IMG/VR virus record: IMGVR_UViG_3300026097_001223 | Span: 118,330-182,329 of that record | DNA from: a virus | Length of the DNA stretch: 64,000 bases | Strand: one strand, 5' to 3' | Made by a program: the position numbers and the translations under genes | Notes under the pieces: generated by a model | Told to the model about the DNA's origin: nothing | What the model saw: the letters and a program-made list of their open reading frames with translations, nothing else | Database searches by the model: none | Part shown: positions 58,048-64,000 of the stretch, piece by piece | Numbering within the stretch: position 1 is the stretch's first letter | How the letters are laid out: every line of letters begins with the position of its first letter

Positions 58048-58914
58048 ATGACCGAAGAAACACAAGCGCAGGTTGACCCGCAAAACCAAATTCAAGTAGA
58101 TATTGAATATCTACGCACCACTCGTGTACACATCTGTATGCCATGCTATGGTGGCATGCTCACAGAACAGGTGTTCATGAGTTTTATCAAATGGAGTAAC
58201 ACATGTCGTCAGTTGGGCATTGACTGGACATTGGAGACCATGACAAACGAAAGTTTGATCAGTCGTGCAAGAAACACACTGGTAGCCAAGTTCCTTAACA
58301 ACCCAGACAGCACACACCTGTTCTTTGTTGACGCAGACATCGGCTGGGAGCCATGGCAACTGCTGGTGTTGTTGAACCACCAAAAAGACGTAGTCGGCGG
58401 TTTATACCCTATGAAGACTCTTCCAATTAAGTGGGTAGTTAACGGTATAGAAGGTGCCGAGACTGAAGACAACGGCAACTTGCTGGAAGTCAGTAAAACT
58501 GGCACAGGCTTTATGTTGATCAAGCGTGATGTGTTTGACAAGGTCAAAGAGCACGACGATACCGTTCACTTCAACAATGACATTGGACTTGATCCTGCAC
58601 TGGACAAGAACATGTATACATTCTTTGACACAGTGGTCCGTGATGGTCGCTACTATTCTGAAGACTGGGACTTCTGCGAAAAGTTCCGTGACCTTGGCGG
58701 TAAGATCTGGGTAGACAAGCGAGTGCTACTGCGCCACACAGGCACATTTGTATTCAATCACGAAGTTCAAGACAAGCTGTATCTCGAATTGGATAAACTG
58801 GCCAAAGAAAATGCTGCTCAGCAGTCAGAAACTGCGGTAATAGAACCTGCAGAGGATGCACCAGTTGACCCTGAAATAGTGGTTGAAGATCAGTCTAGCA
58901 AAGACGACGCATAA
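58048..58914 (+). CDS. GT-A-type glycosyltransferase, 288 aa
   Basis: Family-2-like glycosyltransferase. VHICMPCYGGMLTEQ starts the nucleotide-sugar domain, SRARNTLVAKFL is followed by HLFFVDADIGWEP with a DxD-type motif near residue 94, and YYSEDWDFCEKFRDLGGKIWVDK marks the C-terminal acceptor region. Acidic tail. AAGGACC ribosome site. Common in marine myoviruses; likely glycosylates a virion protein or modified DNA base, target unknown. Confidence 0.85.
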   Translation: MTEETQAQVDPQNQIQVDIEYLRTTRVHICMPCYGGMLTEQVFMSFIKWSNTCRQLGIDWTLETMTNESLISRARNTLVAKFLNNPDSTHLFFVDADIGWEPWQLLVLLNHQKDVVGGLYPMKTLPIKWVVNGIEGAETEDNGNLLEVSKTGTGFMLIKRDVFDKVKEHDDTVHFNNDIGLDPALDKNMYTFFDTVVRDGRYYSEDWDFCEKFRDLGGKIWVDKRVLLRHTGTFVFNHEVQDKLYLELDKLAKENAAQQSETAVIEPAEDAPVDPEIVVEDQSSKDDA

Positions 58915-58917
58915 ATA
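58912..58917 (+). promoter_or_regulatory. late-type ATAAATAG box
   Basis: GCATAAATAGAG across the previous stop; ATG at 58946 with GGAG between. Confidence 0.5.
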
Positions 58918-58945
58918 GAGTTTTAAACATTATTGGAGTTTGTTT

Positions 58946-59275
58946 ATGTTAGACCCTAAAGATTTTACAGCACAAATCGCACGTGATTGCGAAGAACTAT
59001 ATCAGTACCATGAAAACTCAGTCAAGGAGTTCATGGCCAGCACACCAAGCGATGAAGACTTTGTACAGTACTTCACAAACAGAATGATCAATGAGCGCAT
59101 CAATTGCACAGAGATCAGTCGCCGTGTAGCAAACCTAGACCTTGACACACCAGCAGAAGACATGTTTATTCTCAGCAAACAAGCATGGGATGAAGCCAAG
59201 CACTTCCGCATGGTAAAAGAAATTGTTGAATTTTACAAAGGCAGCGAAGTTGATGTAGAAGAAGATGAAAGCTAG
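58946..59275 (+). CDS. di-iron ferritin-like protein, half 1 (first helix pair), 109 aa
   Basis: Carries one E...ExxH pair: Glu50 in INERINCTEI and E83-A-K-H86 in WDEAKHFRM, the first half of a four-helix di-iron site. The second half with its own E...ExxH is in the next gene. GGAG before ATG 58946. The end overlaps the next start by 11 bases in a different frame. Together they look like a ferritin or rubrerythrin-like fold split between two chains. Function unknown; an oxygen-activating or iron-storage role is possible. Confidence 0.75.
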   Translation: MLDPKDFTAQIARDCEELYQYHENSVKEFMASTPSDEDFVQYFTNRMINERINCTEISRRVANLDLDTPAEDMFILSKQAWDEAKHFRMVKEIVEFYKGSEVDVEEDES

Positions 59276-59642
59276 CCGTGAAAGAGAACAACAAGGAGGT
59301 GACATCCGTCCCGCAACACTGCTAGAAAAGTTCGAAGCCAGCGAAGATCCACTGAGCATTGCAGTGTATCAGTTTATTGCAGAAGGCATGGCAGCCCGTA
59401 ATTGGGATATGCAAGCTAAAACTGCGCCAAACGATTTTGTTCGCTCACGCTACGAAGAAATTGCCAAGGACGAAAAGTTCCACAGCAACATCGGCAAGCG
59501 CAGTCTTGAAATGCTAGCCACAGACGAAGAAACTCAAGCCAAAGCAAAAATGATCTCAGACGAAGTTATCAACCTACTTTGGAACATTGGCTGTATCGCA
59601 CAGCATGTACCAACACACGCAATGGAAGACCTCAAGGCATAA
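59265..59642 (+). CDS. di-iron ferritin-like protein, half 2 (second helix pair), 125 aa
   Basis: Carries Glu40 in YQFIAEGMAARNW and E70-K-F-H73 in AKDEKFHSN, matching helices 3 and 4 of a di-iron four-helix bundle. Its ATG lies within the end of the previous gene, with AGAAGAAG as a weak site. A programmed frameshift joining both frames is possible but no slippery sequence is obvious. The C-terminal WNIGCIAQHVPTHAMEDL is extra. Confidence 0.75.
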   Translation: MKASREREQQGGDIRPATLLEKFEASEDPLSIAVYQFIAEGMAARNWDMQAKTAPNDFVRSRYEEIAKDEKFHSNIGKRSLEMLATDEETQAKAKMISDEVINLLWNIGCIAQHVPTHAMEDLKA

Positions 59643-59664
59643 CATTGCTACAGTTTGTTCAGCG

Positions 59665-59672
59665 CATAAATA
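59665..59672 (+). promoter_or_regulatory. late-type CATAAATA box, 4 nt before ATG 59677
   Basis: GCATAAATATGTT then ATGCGC. The same box-plus-start (TAAATA, 4-5 bases, ATGCGC) recurs at 62360 and 62855. Confidence 0.65.
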
Positions 59673-59676
59673 TGTT

Positions 59677-61818
59677 ATGCGCTTGAATGAACTACCCGAA
59701 CACGACAATAACAAAGAAGACGCCAGCTCTGATCAACCTCCTAAGCCAGGAAGAGAAGAGCTGAGCCGTTTCTTCGAATCAGCAGATACCAACAGCCAAC
59801 TTGAAATGCGTATTGCACTCAAAATGCAAAACCGCGCACAGGTGCTTGACCTATTAGAAGCTGGTGGCTATATTCCAGTAAACAACAAAGAAGCACAAGA
59901 CCCACGTTTTAAAACTGCACTCACAGTGGATATCAAGCCAGGTGAAGTTCAGCGTCAAGCTAAGAAAATGGGCTTCACTACAGATCGTGCCGGTGTGCCA
60001 CCATTGTTACACAAATCAGCTGCAAAAAACACAAGTGCAAACAAGGCATACAACATTGGACTTGCAGAAGATGCAAATCGTAGTCCTCAGGTAACCCAGG
60101 CAGACTTAAATGCACTAGAACAGTATGCCGACAAACTGTTTGGTAAAGTTGGCATTGATGTTGAATTTACTCGTCATTTCTTGGATAGAGTAAACGACGA
60201 GCGCAACCTAAAACAGATTACCATAGCCGAACTAACAAGACTGTTTAAGCAGGAATACAAGCGTTGGGGCAAGCGTATTGCACAACTTGGTCCAGATGCA
60301 CAAGCTGTAATGAAAGACATGCGCACCGACGTTAACATGCCGTTTGTGTTGACATGGGACGCACAAAATCAAGAACTGGATCTAGTTGCTAAAACAGTTA
60401 TGCGTAAAAAAGATTTTAAAACCAGCAATCAAGAATTTGCCATTGAAGACGGGCCTCTTGCAACAATTCAAAGAGCTGTTGCTCCAAAAATAAAACGCAA
60501 GGCCTATGACTATGCCGCTAAAACACTGCATGATGTAATACAGCGTAAAAAAGCCACAGGACAAAAACTTGTCCACACATTGGAATATTACGCACAGCGT
60601 GTGGGCAACAGTATCAAAGGCATTGATTATAGAGCTTTAACTGACTACTATATCGAACAGTATGGGACACCCGAGAGCTATACCGACCTAGAGCGATCTG
60701 TACTAGAATCAGGATACAGTCTAGACGACCTCGATGAAAACTTTGCGAATGGGAAGAAAATAAATGAAAAACTAAAATATCAGTCAAGTCTATCTAAAAA
60801 AATATTCAACCCTAGCGGGTATATAGAAAATCAAGGTGATTCAATTTACGGGTTGTGGCTTCCTTTGTCAGATAGCATAGTGAATAAAATTATCCCTAAA
60901 CAAAGAGCAAGGGTCTTTCACGTTACCGGAGTAGGAAACATAAACAAGATGTTTAACCTACAAGGACAGAAAAAAAGCATAAGTGCTTTCACAAATATGG
61001 ATTCCTATTATTTAGATAAAGGAATTGTTAGCGGAGGCGGAGGAGGTGTAATCTTTGAATTAGATGCCAATGTGCTTGGTGCTTTTAATCAAGATGTTGA
61101 AAGTGCTCCAGACACCGGCGGAAGGCGATGGATAACCCTCGACGCACTGATAGAGTTTAGTGGTAAAAATCGCAACGATCTAAAACCAATGTACGGTGAG
61201 ATGGCCAAACTTATCCAAAGTTTGCTGGATAAACATGCTCCTGACATGGATTATACAGACGAATATGATGATTATGAACTTACTGTCGATAAATGGACAG
61301 AACTGGGACAAAAATTGACCGCCGACGGCGACGGTAAAAAAATATCTGTTTTAATCAAAGATTATATAGATGGTGTATATGCAATAATGATCAAACATGC
61401 CAAACCCATAGGGCAAGCATTACAATCGTCTCTGTCAGACTCTGAAGGTTTAGATACAGACTGGAACGAAATAGTTGTAAATGACATCAAAGTTTTGCAG
61501 ATGCATGTGTTAAAAGATAGCGTAGAAAATTTAGAAAAACTCAAAGAGTTGGAATCTAAAGGCATAAAAGTTCGTGTATGGAATTCACCACAAGAACTTT
61601 CCAACTATACGAAAAAAGTCGGAGCACAACAGAAATTAGGTGAAAACTTTGCTGATGGTAAAAAGAAAGGCAAAAGCAGACCGGGGCGTGTAAAACGTGC
61701 AGGTGCTAGTTGCAAAGGGTCAGTCACTGATCTCAGAGCCAAGGCCAAAAAGTATTCCGGCGAACGTGGTAAAATGTATCACTGGTGCGCTAATATGAAA
61801 TCTGGTAAAAAGAAATGA
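59677..61818 (+). CDS. composite virion-associated protein with an inserted domain, 713 aa
   Basis: ATG 59677 is chosen for the adjacent late promoter; upstream frame is not needed. Residues about 140-260 (VEFTRHFLDRVNDERNLKQIT ... LDLVAKTVMRKKDFKTSN) are a domain I associate with marine T4-like structural proteins. The middle (about 365-655) has RVFHVTGVGNINKMF, KKSISAFTNM and GGGVIFELDANV, faintly like an ADP-ribosyltransferase-type fold. The tail CKGSVTDLRAKAKKYSGERG-KMYHWCANMKSGKKK is a Cys-containing C-terminal module. The middle segment lies between imperfect direct repeats (60736 and 61642). Confidence 0.7.
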   Translation: MRLNELPEHDNNKEDASSDQPPKPGREELSRFFESADTNSQLEMRIALKMQNRAQVLDLLEAGGYIPVNNKEAQDPRFKTALTVDIKPGEVQRQAKKMGFTTDRAGVPPLLHKSAAKNTSANKAYNIGLAEDANRSPQVTQADLNALEQYADKLFGKVGIDVEFTRHFLDRVNDERNLKQITIAELTRLFKQEYKRWGKRIAQLGPDAQAVMKDMRTDVNMPFVLTWDAQNQELDLVAKTVMRKKDFKTSNQEFAIEDGPLATIQRAVAPKIKRKAYDYAAKTLHDVIQRKKATGQKLVHTLEYYAQRVGNSIKGIDYRALTDYYIEQYGTPESYTDLERSVLESGYSLDDLDENFANGKKINEKLKYQSSLSKKIFNPSGYIENQGDSIYGLWLPLSDSIVNKIIPKQRARVFHVTGVGNINKMFNLQGQKKSISAFTNMDSYYLDKGIVSGGGGGVIFELDANVLGAFNQDVESAPDTGGRRWITLDALIEFSGKNRNDLKPMYGEMAKLIQSLLDKHAPDMDYTDEYDDYELTVDKWTELGQKLTADGDGKKISVLIKDYIDGVYAIMIKHAKPIGQALQSSLSDSEGLDTDWNEIVVNDIKVLQMHVLKDSVENLEKLKELESKGIKVRVWNSPQELSNYTKKVGAQQKLGENFADGKKKGKSRPGRVKRAGASCKGSVTDLRAKAKKYSGERGKMYHWCANMKSGKKK
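60736..60760 (+). repeat. direct repeat, left copy, at the edge of the inserted segment
   Basis: GAAAACTTTGCGAATGGGAA encodes ENFANGKK. The right copy at 61642 encodes ENFADGKK. The copies are 906 bases apart, in frame. Confidence 0.7.
61642..61666 (+). repeat. direct repeat, right copy
   Basis: GAAAACTTTGCTGATGGTAA, followed by the tail module of the composite protein. Imperfect match to 60736-60760 (differences at a few third-codon and one second-codon positions). Confidence 0.7.
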
Positions 61819-62366
61819 ACATAGAAACATTTGCAGATCCTTGGACTCATGCTATTGTTGACAATTTTTTCACATTTGAAGAAAATCATATCATTAGAAA
61901 CTATGCTAGAAATGAATTCCAACACTTGCCAAACGACCAAACGTTTAAATTTATATTACGTGAAAATAAAAAGTTTAAAGGCAGACATCACGACAGATCT
62001 ATTTGGAATTATTGCAGTAATATTGCTAGGTCAAAGTTCCCAGAATTGTGCAAGCACCTAAATGTTCCAGAAATTGACCACGAACTCTGGGTTGAATTTT
62101 CATGTTTTGGCTCTGCATGTCCTAGAGGTATACACAATGATCGCCCGGAAAAATACATAAGCTGTCTTGTTTATTTGGATGGCACAGGGTCAGGCACCTG
62201 GTTATATTCAGATTCTGAGACTCTAGAAAAGAAAATAGAATTTCGTCATAACCGGGCGTTTGTTTTTCACAACACACGAAACAAAATACATGCAGTTGGC
62301 GACAATAAACCTGGTGATTACAGAACAGCAGTTAACTTTATTTTTGCACAGCCAGCAGATAAATAA
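61815..62366 (+). CDS. 2-oxoglutarate/Fe(II) oxygenase-like protein, 183 aa
   Basis: Prolyl-4-hydroxylase-like jelly roll: GIHNDRPEK gives HxD near residue 106, NKIHAVGD (about 158) gives the second His, and DYRTAVNFIF (about 170) the 2-oxoglutarate Arg; EFRHNRAFVFHNT in between. Overlaps the previous gene by ATGA. A hydroxylase on proteins or small molecules; target unknown. Such genes are numerous in marine T4-like phages. Confidence 0.78.
   Translation: MNIETFADPWTHAIVDNFFTFEENHIIRNYARNEFQHLPNDQTFKFILRENKKFKGRHHDRSIWNYCSNIARSKFPELCKHLNVPEIDHELWVEFSCFGSACPRGIHNDRPEKYISCLVYLDGTGSGTWLYSDSETLEKKIEFRHNRAFVFHNTRNKIHAVGDNKPGDYRTAVNFIFAQPADK
62360..62365 (+). promoter_or_regulatory. late-type GATAAATA box, 4 nt before ATG 62370
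   Basis: GATAAATAATAT then ATGCGC; overlaps the previous stop. Confidence 0.6.
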
Positions 62367-62369
62367 TAT

Positions 62370-62558
62370 ATGCGCATAAATGAACTACAACGTGGACTCA
62401 AGCTGTACAAGGCTCGAATTAAATTCCCTAAGAGCAGCTTCAAGGGCAGCACACACATCACTGTGTTTGCTCGCAATCCTGCCATGGCTCGTAGACAAAT
62501 TCAAAGCCAATACGGACGACACGCTCTCATTGGCAACGTAAAACAAATCCGTAGATGA
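62370..62558 (+). CDS. small basic conserved phage protein, 62 aa
   Basis: MRINELQRGLKLYKARIKFPKSS; Arg/Lys-rich with ITVFARNPAMARRQIQSQYGR. Shares its opening (MRxNEL) and upstream box with the gene at 59677. Likely virion-associated or nucleic-acid-binding; unknown. Confidence 0.65.
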   Translation: MRINELQRGLKLYKARIKFPKSSFKGSTHITVFARNPAMARRQIQSQYGRHALIGNVKQIRR

Positions 62559-62857
62559 CAGACAACCGTTTTGTAAAAGTTTTATTTGATGTAAAAAGAA
62601 CCGACCGATCTCCGGTGGACGGAGGTTATCGTGTGTATGTCAATGACGAACTGTTTACCCAGCGTACCTGGAGTGGCAGTAATTTTTACCTCAGAGAAAT
62701 GGTGCAGATATTGGCGCCACCTGGCAAATACAATATCACCATCGAACAAAATCCTGGCACTGTAGCACAATTCAAACCCAGCAATTTTAAAGTGATATAC
62801 GGACCTGGCAAGGTCAGCACCGACGGTGTACTCACAGTAAGTACGTCTCGCCGATAA
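62555..62857 (+). CDS. small beta-rich phage protein, 100 aa
   Basis: Overlaps the previous stop (ATGA). Beta-rich sequence (GGYRVYVNDELFTQRTWSGSNFYLREMVQILAPPGKYNI), probably a small virion protein. Unknown. Confidence 0.6.
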   Translation: MTDNRFVKVLFDVKRTDRSPVDGGYRVYVNDELFTQRTWSGSNFYLREMVQILAPPGKYNITIEQNPGTVAQFKPSNFKVIYGPGKVSTDGVLTVSTSRR

Positions 62858-62860
62858 ATA
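62855..62860 (+). promoter_or_regulatory. late-type GATAAATA box, 5 nt before ATG 62866
   Basis: CCGATAAATATTGTT then ATGCGC, overlapping the previous stop. Confidence 0.65.
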
Positions 62861-62865
62861 TTGTT

Positions 62866-63018
62866 ATGCGCTTATACGAAATCATACAAGAAACCACTAC
62901 ATCGGGCAGTATTGCACCTGTAGTCCAGCCATTAGGTATCATGCAGACACGTTCCGGTAACACTAAATACAATACTCGTAAAAAGAAGAAACCGGAATAT
63001 GCTCGCAGAAGATCTTAA
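62866..63018 (+). CDS. small basic protein, 50 aa
   Basis: MRLYEIIQETTTSGSIAPVV opening, then a Lys/Arg-rich tail (NTRKKKKPEYARRRS). Third gene sharing the TAAATA-5 nt-ATGCGC start. Its end overlaps the next gene by 20 bases. Unknown. Confidence 0.6.
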   Translation: MRLYEIIQETTTSGSIAPVVQPLGIMQTRSGNTKYNTRKKKKPEYARRRS

Positions 63019-63439
63019 AAGTTTACTAGCGTCAAGTTACGCTTTTACCATTAAAGCCCAGTACTTTCATTGGAATGTGGAAGGGCCTGACTTTTATCAG
63101 CTCCATGAATTTTTTCAGGACGTATACGAAGAAGTATACGCCAGCATTGATACAATAGCCGAGCACATCAGAACACTGGACGAATACACTCCAGGTAGTT
63201 TTGAACGCTTTGCAGAACTCACAGTGGTTCAAGGACAAATCCTGGTGCCACGTGCCGAACTCATGTTAGAAGAACTGTTGTCAGACTGTGAAGCAATGAT
63301 AAATCTACTAAACGACTGTTTTTCTAGTGCAGAAAACGAAAACAAGCAAGGTGTAGCAGACTACATTGCAGGTCGTATAGATGCATTTAGAAAGCATCAG
63401 TGGATGCTCCGCAGTTTCACGAAAAAGGATAGAGCATAA
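62999..63439 (+). CDS. Dps/ferritin-like protein, 146 aa
   Basis: Matches the Dps ferroxidase signature: H24 (FHWNVEG), H36 (QLHEFF), D51 and E55 (SIDTIAEHI). The ligand spacing of 12, 15 and 4 residues is that of Dps. The rest is helical, of Dps length without a long N-terminal DNA-binding tail. Might oxidise iron or protect DNA; in phages such proteins may also be virion-linked. TAATG overlap with the next gene. Confidence 0.85.
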   Translation: MLAEDLKSLLASSYAFTIKAQYFHWNVEGPDFYQLHEFFQDVYEEVYASIDTIAEHIRTLDEYTPGSFERFAELTVVQGQILVPRAELMLEELLSDCEAMINLLNDCFSSAENENKQGVADYIAGRIDAFRKHQWMLRSFTKKDRA

Positions 63440-64000
63440 TGGAAGACAAACACATGTTAGATATCCTTTCTGGATTTGACAAGGCCAGCAAAGGACAAAG
63501 ACCCACAGACAGCAACACAAAACAAAAGCTCATGGCAGACAATGACATGACAGCTATCATGGAAAGCTTTAACAATGTATCCGAAGGCAAGAAGCAAAAA
63601 GCAGGTGACCAGGTTAAAGGATCAGATCCTGCGCCGAAAGCTGAACCAGGACGCACCGAACATCCGTTCAAGGACAAACTGGTAGGCGAAGATCAACAAG
63701 AATCAGCAGGTGTGCAAACTGAAGACCTTATAGCAGATCTCAAAGACAAGTTTGCAGATTTCCTACAGGGTATGGACGATACTGTAAAAGACAAAGAACT
63801 GGTTGTGCCACAAGACGACACTGTGAAGACATATACCACAGACGACGGCCATACAATCAGTATTCATGGCAATCAAGGCGAAGGATTTAGAATCAAGATC
63901 GACGCCAAACCCAGTAAAAACAAATTTCACAGCTTGGAAGAAGCTGAACTGGCTTGCGAAATGTTTCAATCGCGTAGAAACAAGCAGGCAGTAGATCCAA
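63439..64000 (+). CDS. virion-associated-type protein, N-terminal part (cut by window edge)
   Basis: ATG 63439 overlaps the previous TAA; frame open to the end of the window (187 codons read). Acidic and Lys-rich, low hydrophobicity (MEDKHMLDILSGFDKASKGQ, then ADLKDKFADFLQGMDDTVKDKE). Probably a structural or scaffold-type protein of a marine T4-like phage, judged from composition and position only. Confidence 0.6.
   Translation, partial: MEDKHMLDILSGFDKASKGQRPTDSNTKQKLMADNDMTAIMESFNNVSEGKKQKAGDQVKGSDPAPKAEPGRTEHPFKDKLVGEDQQESAGVQTEDLIADLKDKFADFLQGMDDTVKDKELVVPQDDTVKTYTTDDGHTISIHGNQGEGFRIKIDAKPSKNKFHSLEEAELACEMFQSRRNKQAVDP

Noticed and set aside
59587-59676. Longer start for the 713-residue composite protein, overlapping the di-iron half 2 gene
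   Set aside because: The late-type box lies 4 bases before ATG 59677 and that N-terminus matches two other genes with the same start.
1-64000. Interpretation as a bacterial chromosome segment, suggested by BtuB, NadE, TctA/TctC, ClpA and DnaJ
   Set aside because: The gp44-like clamp loader, gp31-like cochaperonin, fibre and spanin genes, pervasive gene overlap and TAAATA late boxes point to a large T4-type phage; these genes are best seen as acquired.

Overview
The window looks like part of a large, marine, T4-type tailed phage (myovirus) genome rather than a bacterial chromosome. Evidence: a T4 gp44-like sliding-clamp loader; a gp31/GroES-like cochaperonin; long repetitive virion or tail-fibre-like proteins; an M15 endolysin with overlapping spanin genes; dozens of small tightly packed genes with ATGA, TAATG and TGATG overlaps; and a recurring TAAATA box upstream of many genes, which matches the core of the T4 late promoter (TATAAATA). 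The host is probably a Gram-negative proteobacterium, inferred from a TonB-dependent receptor, spanins, periplasmic signal peptides and a proteobacterial-type tmRNA tag. No photosynthesis gene, capsid, portal or terminase gene lies in this window, so the host cannot be named.

Layout. 1-5.1 kb: C-terminal end of a TctA transporter, two unknown genes, tRNA(CAU), a cobalamin riboswitch, a BtuB-like receptor, a DUF6580-like membrane protein and tRNA-Arg. 5.1-10.1 kb: NadE, sulfotransferase-like, SGNH-like, three tRNAs, radical SAM and a TauD-like oxygenase. 10.1-15.1 kb: small membrane genes, a circularly permuted tmRNA behind a perfect late-promoter match, peroxiredoxin, rubrerythrin and a flavin-dependent halogenase. 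15.1-21.5 kb: secreted, membrane and coiled-coil proteins with a nuclease, a lipase and an EF-hand protein. 21.5-29.5 kb: conserved small phage genes, an amidinotransferase and glycosyltransferase- or sulfotransferase-like genes. 29.5-38.7 kb: an IscA-type protein, large virion proteins, a DnaE-like fragment and the gp31-like protein. 38.7-43.8 kb: the clamp loader and several minus-strand accessory genes. 43.8-48.1 kb: TctA and TctC, an oxygenase, a CysC-like kinase, DUF2061 and a nucleotidyltransferase. 48.1-49.5 kb: lysis genes. 49.5-55.7 kb: SGNH-like twins, a methyltransferase, DnaJ and a ClpA-like unfoldase. 55.7-64 kb: virion-associated genes, glycosyltransferase, a split di-iron protein, a composite protein with an apparent inserted domain, and a Dps-like protein.

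Taken together, the accessory genes suggest four kinds of host reprogramming: nutrient uptake (vitamin B12, tricarboxylates), NAD synthesis, iron and oxidative-stress handling, and protein quality control (tmRNA, ClpA, DnaJ, GroES-like). Surface-modification genes (sulfotransferase-like, glycosyltransferase-like, methyltransferase, nucleotidyltransferase) are scattered between the structural genes. The most notable items are the riboswitch-controlled B12 uptake module, the late-promoter tmRNA, the late promoters only 4-6 nt from start codons, and the di-iron protein split into two half-bundles. All functional statements are inferences from sequence motifs read by eye; no database search was run.
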